A stretch of DNA of 64,000 bases. It comes from an uncultured Porphyromonadaceae bacterium (lineage in GTDB: Bacteria > Bacteroidota > Bacteroidia > Bacteroidales > Muribaculaceae). The position numbers and the translations under genes were made by a program. Every line of letters begins with the position of its first letter. The stretch's first letter is position 1. This document shows positions 51,869 to 61,400 of this stretch, in pieces. Under the pieces are notes generated by a model. That model was not told where the DNA came from. It saw only the letters and a program-made list of their open reading frames with translations, and searched no databases. The DNA lies in the NCBI GenBank assembly GCA_900544305.1, contig UQUV01000007.1, positions 47,250-111,249 of the forward strand. Reading direction: 5' to 3'.

Positions 51869-51884
51869 TGGCACACCCTTTGCA
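51869..51884 (+). promoter_or_regulatory. Sigma-54 (RpoN) promoter of hsp20
   Basis: TGGCAC (51869-51874), five bases, TTGCA (51880-51884) is an exact match to the -24/-12 consensus. It lies about 85 bp before the hsp20 start, and no TAnnTTTG box is seen between. The 343-bp gap 51630-51972 otherwise holds only the fbp leader and promoter. Confidence 0.75.
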
Positions 51885-51972
51885 TTATCTAAGGGTGAAC
51901 TTCGGAAGCTCCCCAGTGGAGCAAGGGGTTGAAAATTAGAATGTTTAACAAAAAATATAGGAGAATTTAACT

Positions 51973-52401
51973 ATGATGCCGATTAGAAGAAATCAAAATT
52001 GGTTGCCAAGTATCTTCAATGATTTTTTTGACAACGAGTGGATGGAAAAAGCCAATGCTACTGCTCCAGCTATCAACGTACTCGAAAACGAAAAAGAATA
52101 TAAAGTGGAGCTGGCAGCTCCGGGCATGACGAAAGAGGATTTCGACGTTCATATCGACGAAGAAAACAACTTGGTCATTTCCATGGAAAAGAAGAACGAA
52201 AAGAAAGAGGACGAAAAGAACGGTCGCTATCTGCGTCGTGAATTTTCTTACTCAAAGTTCCAGCAGACAATGATTTTGCCGGAAGATGTCGACAAGGAAA
52301 AGATTTCAGCTACTGTCAACAACGGTGTGCTTGACATCGAATTGCCGAAACTGGTAAAAGAAGAATTGCCGAAACAGAAACGTGTGATTGAAATCCAGTA
52401 A
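51973..52401 (+). CDS. Hsp20/alpha-crystallin small heat-shock protein
   Basis: This ATP-independent holdase chaperone has 142 residues. The alpha-crystallin domain covers about residues 35-135 (YKVELAAPGMTKEDFDVHID, NGVLDIELPKL). The C-terminal RVIEIQ carries the I/V-x-I anchoring motif used in oligomerisation. An AGGAGA Shine-Dalgarno-like sequence lies 10 bp upstream. It has a sigma-54 promoter and its own terminator, so its control is separate from its neighbours. Confidence 0.95.
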   Translation: MMPIRRNQNWLPSIFNDFFDNEWMEKANATAPAINVLENEKEYKVELAAPGMTKEDFDVHIDEENNLVISMEKKNEKKEDEKNGRYLRREFSYSKFQQTMILPEDVDKEKISATVNNGVLDIELPKLVKEELPKQKRVIEIQ

Positions 52402-52424
52402 AGTTCAGTCATGAAGCATAACGA

Positions 52425-52462
52425 AGAGGGCAGTGTCGGGATTCCTGACATTGTCCTCTTTC
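52425..52462 (+). terminator. Terminator of hsp20
   Basis: A long imperfect hairpin (52425-52459) has outer stem AGAGG/CCTCT and inner stem TGTC-GGA/TCC-GACA with wobble pairs, followed by TTCTGT. Confidence 0.65.
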
Positions 52463-52467
52463 TGTAT

Positions 52468-52514
52468 GAAAAAAACGCTCTCCCGATATGTCGGTTTGAC
52501 AAACGGGGGAGCGT
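52468..52514 (-). terminator. Terminator of kbl
   Basis: Minus strand AACGCTCCCCCG pairs with CGGGAGAGCGTT (one G-U) and runs into seven T residues. Confidence 0.85.
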
Positions 52515-52538
52515 TGTTGCTGTATGATGCGGCGTGGC

Positions 52539-53729
52539 CTATTTGATTACGCCCATTTCTTTACCAACCTTGATAAATGCGGCAATTGCCTTGTCGAGAT
52601 GTTCGCGTTCGTGACCGGCTGACAGTTGTACGCGGATACGTGCCTGTCCTTTCGGAACAACCGGATAGTAGAATCCCGTCACATAAATGCCTTCTTCCTG
52701 CATGCGTGCGGCAAAGTCCTGCGAAAGTTTTGCATCGTAGAGCATTACGGCACAGATGGCTGACTGTGTCGGCTTGATGTCGAATCCTGCTGCCATCATC
52801 TTGTCGCGGAAATAGTTGACGTTGTCCACCAGTTTCGTGTGGAGGGCATCGCTTTCCTTCAGCATTTTGAACATTTCCAGACTCGCACCGATGATAGCCG
52901 GAGCTACTGAGTTGGAGAACAGATAAGGACGTGAACGCTGGCGCAACATGTCGATGATTTCCTTCTTACCGGTTGTGAAGCCGCCCATAGCGCCGCCGAA
53001 TGCCTTGCCCAGCGTGCCGGTGAAGATGTCAATACGTCCGTAGGCATTGAATTGTTCTGCCACGCCGTGACCGGTCGGGCCTACAACGCCGGCCGAGTGT
53101 GATTCGTCGACCATTACCAGTGCATCGTATTTCTCTGCCAGGTCACAAATCTTGTCGATTGGAGCTACGTTGCCGTCCATCGAGAACACGCCGTCGGTAG
53201 CGATGATGCGGAAGCGTTGGGCTTGAGCTTCCTGCAGGCAGCGTTCCAGTTCGTTCATGTCGGCATTGGCATAGCGGTAGCGTTTTGCCTTGCACAGACG
53301 AACGCCGTCGATGATGGAAGCGTGGTTGAGCGCGTCGGAGATGATGGCGTCCTCTTCCGTGAACAGCGGTTCGAACAATCCGCCGTTGGCATCGAAGCAG
53401 GCGGCATAAAGTATGGTGTCTTCCGTCTTGAAGTAGTCGGAAATCGCTGCTTCAAGCTGTTTGTGCAAATCCTGTGTACCACAGATGAATCTTACCGACG
53501 ACATTCCGTATCCGTGCGAGTCCATCGCCTTTTTTGCAGCCTCGATGAGGCGTGTGTTGTCGGAGAGTCCGAGGTAGTTGTTGGCGCAGAAGTTGAGCAC
53601 GTTTTCGCCTTTGCCTACCTTGATGTCGGCTTTTTGTGGAGTTGTGATGATGCGTTCGTTTTTGTACAAGCCGGCTTCATGGATACCGGCAAGTTCCTTC
53701 GTCAGGAATTCTTGAAATTTACCGTACAT
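52539..53729 (-). CDS. kbl: Glycine C-acetyltransferase (2-amino-3-ketobutyrate CoA ligase)
   Basis: This PLP enzyme cleaves 2-amino-3-ketobutyrate with CoA to glycine and acetyl-CoA. The 396-residue protein belongs to the alpha-oxoamine synthase family. Landmarks are NFCANNYLGLSDN, HASIIDGVRL, MVDESHSAGVVGPTGHG, and the PLP Lys242 in GTLGKAFGGAMGG. It is divergently transcribed from tdh, which makes its substrate. Serine palmitoyltransferase and 8-amino-7-oxononanoate synthase are related, but the tdh neighbour settles the call. Confidence 0.95.
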   Translation of the reverse strand: MYGKFQEFLTKELAGIHEAGLYKNERIITTPQKADIKVGKGENVLNFCANNYLGLSDNTRLIEAAKKAMDSHGYGMSSVRFICGTQDLHKQLEAAISDYFKTEDTILYAACFDANGGLFEPLFTEEDAIISDALNHASIIDGVRLCKAKRYRYANADMNELERCLQEAQAQRFRIIATDGVFSMDGNVAPIDKICDLAEKYDALVMVDESHSAGVVGPTGHGVAEQFNAYGRIDIFTGTLGKAFGGAMGGFTTGKKEIIDMLRQRSRPYLFSNSVAPAIIGASLEMFKMLKESDALHTKLVDNVNYFRDKMMAAGFDIKPTQSAICAVMLYDAKLSQDFAARMQEEGIYVTGFYYPVVPKGQARIRVQLSAGHEREHLDKAIAAFIKVGKEMGVIK

Positions 53730-53795
53730 ATTTACTTAGATTTAGAGTGTCACTGTTGTTGTGCGGAAAAATCCGTGTTGGAATTTCCGTCGTAA

Positions 53796-53803
53796 CAAAG
53801 ATG
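53796..53803 (-). promoter_or_regulatory. Possible -7 box of kbl
   Basis: Minus-strand CATCTTTG, one mismatch to TAnnTTTG, 66 bp before the start codon. Confidence 0.35.
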
Positions 53804-53867
53804 GCTTTTTTTTTTCAATAAGCTATAAAAAATAGCGATAAACTGCGTTAAACTCTGCAAATCTCGT

Positions 53868-53875
53868 TATCTTTG
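53868..53875 (+). promoter_or_regulatory. -7 box of tdh
   Basis: TATCTTTG, 108 bp before the tdh start. The leader of about 100 nt holds two hairpins: GATAGG (53893-53898) with CCTATC (53909-53914), and ACATTT (53923-53928) with AAATGT (53937-53942). Confidence 0.55.
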
Positions 53876-53983
53876 TAAGTGGAAACAGGGGGGATAGGGA
53901 AATGTGAGCCTATCGCTGGCTGACATTTTGCTACTCAAATGTGGCCGAAACTTTGAAAAATAATACCGAAAGAAGATAACGCA

Positions 53984-54937
53984 ATGAAAAATGTGTTGAT
54001 TATCGGTTCTACCGGACAAATCGGTTCAGAACTGACTATGAAGTTGAGAGGTATCTACGGTGGAGCGAATGTAGTGGCGGGATATATTCCCGGTGCAGAG
54101 CCAAAAGGCGAATTGCTCGAAAGTGGCCCCTCCGAAATTGTCGACATCACGAACGCCACGCAGATTGCTGAGGCGGTTTCGAAGTACAAAATCGATACAA
54201 TCTACAATCTGGCGGCATTGCTGTCGGCAGTTGCTGAAGCAAAGCCACAATTAGCCTGGAAAATTGGTTTGGGAGGTCTGTTCAATGTGCTCGAAGTAGC
54301 ACGTGAAAAACAGTGTGCCGTATTTACTCCGAGTTCCATCGGTGCATTCGGTAACGACACGCCGAAGGACAAGACTCCACAGGACACTATCCGCAACCCG
54401 CGCACCATGTATGGTGTGACAAAAGTTTCGGGCGAATTGTTGAGCGACTACTATTTTCACCGTTTCGGTGTGGATACGCGCTCGGTGCGTTTCCCAGGAT
54501 TGATTTCCTATGTGACTCCTCCGGGTGGAGGTACAACGGACTATGCCGTTGACATCTACTATTCAGCCGTCAAGGGTGAAACTTTTGAATGTCCGATTGC
54601 CGCCGGTACGTTTATGGATATGATGTATATGCCTGATGCCCTTCGTGCCGCTATTGAAATCATGGAAGCCGACCCGGCAAAATTTGTTCACCGCAATTCA
54701 TTCAACATTGCATCCATGAGCTTTGATCCGGAAATCATATTTGCTGCCATCCGTAAATATATGCCTGATTTCAAGATGGTCTATAAGGTAGACCCGCTTC
54801 GTCAGCAGATTGCCGATTCGTGGCCAAACTCGCTCGACGATACCTGTGCACGTACGGAATGGGGCTGGAAGCCGGAATATGACCTTGACACAATGACACG
54901 CGACATGCTTGAAAAGCTGCGCATCAAATTCAAATAG
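53984..54937 (+). CDS. tdh: L-threonine 3-dehydrogenase, SDR/epimerase type
   Basis: This enzyme oxidises L-threonine to 2-amino-3-ketobutyrate with NAD+. The 317-residue protein has the extended SDR fold: NAD motif IIGSTGQIGSELT, Ser in FTPSSIGAFG, and Tyr143/Lys147 in TMYGVTKVSGE. FMDMMYMPDALRAAIEIM is close to that of SDR-type TDH rather than the zinc-dependent enzyme. A general NDP-sugar epimerase is the alternative, but the divergent kbl gene strongly supports threonine degradation. Confidence 0.9.
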   Translation: MKNVLIIGSTGQIGSELTMKLRGIYGGANVVAGYIPGAEPKGELLESGPSEIVDITNATQIAEAVSKYKIDTIYNLAALLSAVAEAKPQLAWKIGLGGLFNVLEVAREKQCAVFTPSSIGAFGNDTPKDKTPQDTIRNPRTMYGVTKVSGELLSDYYFHRFGVDTRSVRFPGLISYVTPPGGGTTDYAVDIYYSAVKGETFECPIAAGTFMDMMYMPDALRAAIEIMEADPAKFVHRNSFNIASMSFDPEIIFAAIRKYMPDFKMVYKVDPLRQQIADSWPNSLDDTCARTEWGWKPEYDLDTMTRDMLEKLRIKFK

Positions 54938-55069
54938 TTTTTCAGCAGATACAGTCTTTGTTAAAAATACGACGGAAGTTGCATGGCGCATTATTTTGCG
55001 TTATGCAACTTTTGTTTTATGTATAATTATTTTTAACATAAATATTCAAAGCCTTCCATGCAATAGTGC

Positions 55070-55077
55070 TATATTTG
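55070..55077 (+). promoter_or_regulatory. -7 box upstream of the cobalamin riboswitch
   Basis: TATATTTG, just before the predicted 5' end of the riboswitch RNA (start about 55083). No -33 consensus. Confidence 0.6.
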
Positions 55078-55084
55078 TCGACGT

Positions 55085-55275
55085 AATGGTTTGTTTTGTC
55101 GGACTTCCGGCAAACAATTAAAAGGGAATCAGGTGAGAATCCTGGACAGTCCCGCTGCTGTATTTCTCGAAAGTCAGGATACAGAGCCACTGGGAAATCG
55201 GGCGTTGTGCCAAGAAAGTACCGGGAAGGCATCCGTGATATGAGATAAGTCAGAAGACCTGCCATGCGTTGAGTA
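55085..55275 (+). promoter_or_regulatory. Cobalamin (B12) riboswitch
   Basis: The aptamer core is readable. AAAAGGGAATCAGGTGAGAA leads into CCTGGACAGTCCCGCTGCTG, followed by ACAGAGCCACTGGGAAATCG. The B12 box AGTCAGAAGACCTGCC lies at 55248-55263. These match the conserved cobalamin riboswitch segments in order. Downstream, CGTTGAG (55267-55273) and CTCAACG (55395-55401) can pair, which may form part of the expression platform. It leads only into the large T9SS surface protein. Confidence 0.92.
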
Positions 55276-55449
55276 GCTGATGCTTTCGAGGATTGAAGCA
55301 GTGGTACATTTCTGTATGGATAGACGGGTCAGTCAGGCTGTCGGGTGTAACCGGCACCGTTTGTTTCTTCTAATGGACTTCATAAGCATTTGCGCTCAAC
55401 GGGAGTTGAGTACGGATTTTATTCAATATTTTGTTTAACATTAATGCTT

Positions 55450-58400
55450 ATGAAAAAGAAAGCACTTTTTTTGATGTTCGTGTGTTGGAGTCTGCTGATG
55501 CCTTTGGCGACGGCAGGACAGACCGGCAGTGCGACGCGTGTGCTGATGTCGCAGTTCGGGAAAACCGAGGTGACCGTCAGCGGAGAAATTGAATTTCTCG
55601 ACCCGTGGGGCGGGGAGGGCATCAGGGGTACAAACTCCTACAATTCCCTTTCTACCGTTGTGTTCAAGCCCGAATCTCCCGGGCAGTCCATTCAAATTAC
55701 GTTTGAACGTATTGATGTGCAGGAATATTCCTCTTCCTGGACTTCCTATCCTGCCAGCCTTGTGGTCTACAATGGTGAGGTGGATGCCGACGATTCGTTT
55801 GCCTATCCGTCGTCGACGTCGGGAGTCAACTCTTCTTCAAAATTGCCGGAAGGCGATGTGCTCCGTACATTTACCGGTACATTTTCCAAACAAGTGATTT
55901 ATTCCGCTTCGCCCGACGGTATTCTGTCGGTGGGCTACCTGTTCTGCAACGCCAACGACTGCGATGGTTGGGTGGCGAAAGTGGAATGTGTGAAGCTGGA
56001 AGATATGACCGTAACCAGCGGTGGCATGTCGTACGAAAATGTCGATGCTGCTCCAGTCGGAAAGTCGGGGGTGGCATTGGCCAATTTCTATGTGGATGCC
56101 GAAGGCGTGATGAATGCCGACCGGATGACCTCCGTGTCTTTCCGTCTGCCGGTGAACGAGGTGGCAGATGCACAAAAAATCCGACTCTATGCCGGCGCTC
56201 AGGCTGATTGCAGCGGATTGGAACCGTTGAATGCAACAATGAGCGTTCAGGGTGACGTTTACACGCTGACTCTTGACAAACCGCTCACGTCGGGACGCAA
56301 CTGGTTTACGCTGGCAGCCGATGTCAAGCAGGACGCCGTATTCGGTGCTTCCGTACGGCTGGAAGTGGATAAGGTGACGACCGGGACTTTTCCGTCAGGC
56401 GTATCCCCCTGGGCCGCAGCCGAACCGGTAATGGTGACAGTTCCTTCTGTTGTATTGATGTCGCAGTCCGCCATATATAATGTAGGTGCGGAAAGCATCC
56501 AGTTCTATGACGACGGCGGTAAGGACGGAAAAATTTCATTCAAGTTTGAGGGTGTTGTCACTTTTGTGCCGACAACTCCGGGCAAGAGGGTGCAGATTGA
56601 CTTCTCGAAAGTCAATATCTATGAAAACAAGTACAGTACGGTTACATCCAACAACGACGTAATGATTGTTTACGACGGCAAGCAGAAGGATTCGAACCGT
56701 ATCAATACGGTGATGCACGACGGACAACCGGTTGTTGTGCGTTCCATGTCGGCCGACGGTGCGCTTACTGTATATCTGAAATCCGTTACGGGCGACTATT
56801 ACTTGCAGGACGGATTTGAAGCCGTGGTTTCTGAGTTTGAACCTCAGCCGATGACCGTGAAGGAAGTTGCCGTTACCCAGTGGACAGAAGGAACGGTAGC
56901 CGCCGGCGATGAGGCCCAGCCGATATTGTCGGTTAATGTGAAAACAGAAAACACGCTTTCGCTGAAGGTGGAGGCCTTTAAATTTACTGCTACGGGAACC
57001 AGCGAAATCTCGCATATCAAACGTGCGACTGTATATTATACAGGAAAGAGCGATGCTTTCTCATCGGCTGTCAAAGTTGGTGAGGCTGTTCTTGGTGACA
57101 GTGGAGAATTCAGTGTGACAGGCTGCTCGCAGGAACTTGTGGAAGGCGACAACTATTTCTGGTTGGCGTATGGCATTGCTCCCGAAGCATTGACCGGCGA
57201 AGTGGTGGACGGCGGATGCCTGAGCGTCACGCTGTCGGGTTCAGAACACAGTGTTGCGGCCGGTCAGCCGGAAGGCAACCGTCAGGTGAAAAATGTGTTC
57301 CGTTCCACTCTCGGAACTTTTGAGAAAACCGTGTTCGGCACCTGGTATTACGAAAGCACCAAGAATCCGTTGTCCTATTACGACGGCTATGAACCCGTAG
57401 AGGGCGACCAGACCGTGACTTTTGTGCCGGGTACGGAAGGCATGATTGTGGAACTCGACATGAAGTCGTTCCACCTTTACTATTCCAATGCGTCTTATGC
57501 TCCGAAGGCAAAATTCGAGGTGTATAGCGGAAAGGGAACAGAGGGCGACAAGCTTTGGGAACTGAAGTCGGTTGACGATAAGGATGCCGGTCCGGGACGA
57601 GTGCTGCGCTCAACTTCGCCCGATGGCGCGCTGACGGTGGTGTTCAATGCCAATACCACGTCGGCTTCCTATACGGCTGAAGGCTGGCAGGCAGAAGTAA
57701 GGGAATACCGTTCTGTGCCGATGGAACTTGTCGGTGTTGAGGCTTTCCAGGCAAGTACGGAAGTGCTGCCAACTGCACCTGTTGCGAAAAATGCTGAAAT
57801 CATCGGTTTCAAACTGACGGCAAAAGGCGACAAGGATGCCTTGAAACTGGAAGAAGTTGCGCTGAATCTGAAAGAATCCTATGCGAAAGTAGGTAAAGTA
57901 TATCTGTACACATCCGGCCGCGACAGTGTGCTGACTTTGGTTGATGCCGTTGCAGAAGCTGTTCCGTCGGCAAAAGAAGTGAAGTTGGCTCTTGCTTCTC
58001 CGTACGTGATGGAGGAAGGCAGTGCTTATTTCTGGGTAGCTTACGATTTGTCGGACGAGGTGGCTACCGGTACGGAATTTGACTGCGCTCTTGAATCGGT
58101 TAAATTGAACGGTAAGACAACGGCTGTAGAATCCGGCGATCCGGAAGGCTGTCGTGTGGCACGCAATATGTATGTTATGAAAGCCGGTGAAAACGGAGTG
58201 GTGGAAGTTGGCGACGAGCCTTTTGTGTTCTTTGACGAAGGTGGTCCGGATGGAGGAATCACCCGTGGTTTCAACGGAACGGTGACATTCGCTCCGAAAC
58301 ATGAAGGCAAGGCCGTGAAGCTGACTTTCAAAAAATGGAATATCGGTGGAAATGACAAGATGTATGTCTACTACGGAAAGACGGCCGGCGAGAGCGAAGA

Positions 58401-61400
58401 CCTGTTGTTGAGTTCTTCGTTTGCGGATGAAAAAATCATTTCTTTTGCAGCCGATGGAAGTCTGACATTGAAATTCACTACTACAAGCTATGGCTCGACT
58501 ACCGGACTTGACGGTTGGGAAATTGAAGTGAGCGAATATGAAATCCAACCGCTGTCGTTGGGCGAAGTGAATGTGGTGAGAGTAAATGGTGAGCCGGTGA
58601 TGCGCGGTGCTACGGAAGTAATGTTGCGTGTCGATGTGGAAGTGAAAGGCGACAAGGGCAAACTGACTGTCGACAAAATGAAATTCGACAATGCCGGCAC
58701 TACTGCCGCTGCTGATATCGAAGGTGCAAAAATGTTTGTGACCGATACGGTTTCCACATTCTACGATTACCATGCGTTTGGCGATGTGCAGATTGCCGCT
58801 CCTTACGAATTTGAAGGAAGCTATGAAGTGAATTTCCCGGGTGTGTATCGTTTCTGGCTGGTTTACGATATTGCGGCAGATGCCGCTGTCGGCAATACGT
58901 TATCGGCAACGCCTGTGTCGCTTACTGTTGACGGAAGCGAAAAAACGTTGGACGGTAATGCTGTATCCTGTCAGGTGAAAGCCGGTTTCAGCGGAACTTA
59001 TACGGTAGGAACATCGGGCGATGCCGATTATGCTACCCTGACGGAAGCCATTGCCGTCCTGAAGGACGGTATCGACGGTCCTGTGGTATTTGAATTGGAA
59101 AGCGGTGTCTACCGTGAGGTGGTGAACGTGCCGGAAGTAAGAGGCGCTTCAGACCAGAACTCAATTACCATACGTTCGAAGTCGGGCAACTATCGCGATG
59201 TGACAATCGTTGACGACAAGTATATTGAGCCGAACGTGCCGTCGAGTGAGAAGGTGGCGAGCGAGTTCGGTGTGCTGACTTTTGCGGGTGTTGACTATTG
59301 CAGTGTGGAAAATCTGACAATCCGCACATCGGATGCCGCTTATCCTGCTGTAGTGCGAGTAAAATTCGGAAGCCGCCACTGCACTTTGTACGGTTGCCGC
59401 ATTGAAGGTCCGAAATCTACTTCCATCAGTCAGGACATTACGTTGGTTGAAATGTACAGCCGTAACATTGCCGGTGACAATAACGACTGTTTCACGGTGG
59501 AAGGCTGTCAACTGGAAGGCGGTTACAAGGGAATCACCATCGGTGCGAACTGGGTAAACACTCCGGCGTACGAAAAGGGAGCGGTGATTCACAACAACCG
59601 TTTCGTCAATCAGACGAGCAAGTCCATTTATTTACAGGGAGAAGAATCGTATACGCTTTCGGGCAATACGGTGGTCAACGACGAGACAACATTGTCGTTC
59701 ACGGCATTCGACCTTCGCCGCGGTTTCGATCAATGTGTGGTGGAAGGCAACGTGTTTACGTTGAACACGAAACGTGATGTTACCGCCATTTATGTGGAAT
59801 ATGTAAAGGCCGACGAAGAATTGCCGGGATGGATTTTCAACAATGAAATTAATGTTGAGGCAAACGGTACCGCCTATGGTATCAAAGTGGGCAGCCGTGA
59901 TGAAACTACACACTTGAATATTGTTTACAACACGGTACGCCTGACCGGTTCGGAAACTGCTTCCGCTCCACTGTATATCAATTCAGATATGTCGGGAGGT
60001 ATGGTACGCAACAATTTGCTGCAGAATGAAGCCGGAGGATATGTCTGCCGGGTTCAGGGTTCGGATTTGCTGAACGGAGTGGCATTCTCCAACAATGCAC
60101 TGTTTACATCTGGCGAGGAATTTGCCTATGTTGGCAAGAGTATTGCCGATTTCGCCGGATGGCAGGTTGCGGTTGGCGAAACGAACAGTGTCAATGAAAA
60201 AACAGAGTTCCTTTCTACGAAAGTGCTTGAACCGGCTGCGGCTGGCTCTCTTTGTTCGGCTATGCCGCTTGATTTCGTCAACATTGACTTGAACGGAGTG
60301 GAACGCAGCCGGGAAAATCCTACAATCGGTGCGTATGAATATGCCGATGCTTCGGCCGCTCCTGCTTTTGAAGAGGGATATCCTGTATTCGAAGGCATTA
60401 CTCATGAACAGGCAGAAATGGTAATGAAGGCAGATTTGAGCGGTACGGCTTACCTGTTTGTGCAGGAAAGCGGTCAGCCGCTTCCGACAGCCGAAGATGT
60501 GCTTGCTTCTGAAAATGAGGTGGAATTCCGTCGAGGAAAAGAGGCTTCTTTCCTTTTGGAAGGTTTGCAGCCGCAAAAGGAGTATGTGGTCTGCGCAGTG
60601 TTGCAGAACCTTCGTGGAATAAATTCGGAGGTGCTGGTGAGCACGGCATTTACAACTGCTTATTTGCCGTCGGAAGTTTCCACATTTGAAAAAGTGGAAC
60701 AGGGCGAAGGCTATTTTGAGGACGGAACCGCACGCTTTGCCGGCTTTACGGTTGTAGATACGGACGATGCCGTTGTAGTAGGTAAAAAGGTGGCTCAAAT
60801 AGGAGAGGGAGCCGTAATTACGTTTACCAATTCTGAAAGCGGCATTCCGTTGACCGGCTTTTTCCTGAAAACTGATGCTGAGGTACAGATGAAGGTGTAT
60901 GACGAAAATGCTTCGGCGCACGACTATACGTTGCCGGTAACTGGCGGTAAATGGATTTTCAGCAACCTGAAGGATAAGGGACGCATTTCAAAAATTGAAA
61001 TGGCTACGGAAGGCAATGCCTTTATCGACAACTTCAGCGGTGAGCCTTTGGAACTTCTTGTTTATGTTCCGAACTGCACCGTAAATGAAACGGATGAAGT
61101 GGAACTCGTCGCCAGTCCGTCGACGGGCGTGGCTCCTTACACCTATTCGTGGAAAAATGCCATGAACGAGGAGGTTTCAAAATCAGCATCCTATTCATTC
61201 AAAGCAGTCCATACTGTTCCGTTGACAGTGACCGTAACTGATGCTTGGGGACACACGAATTCTGATGAGGTTATTGTGACAGTTCTGGGTAAAGGCTATA
61301 CGGCTACTTTCGATGATTTCCCGTTGGAATCCGAAAGCCATTGGAACGGAGCCAAGACGGATGACCCGAACGGTGTGTTCTCGACACTTTACAGCGGTTC

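Noticed and set aside
55390..55449. Upstream TTG start for the large surface protein
   Set aside because: It would add about 20 residues before a clean signal peptide and would cover the candidate expression-platform hairpin.
57610..58773. A 387-codon minus-strand frame inside the large surface protein gene
   Set aside because: Composition is that of an antisense shadow (His, Phe and Arg rich), with no family match and no promoter.
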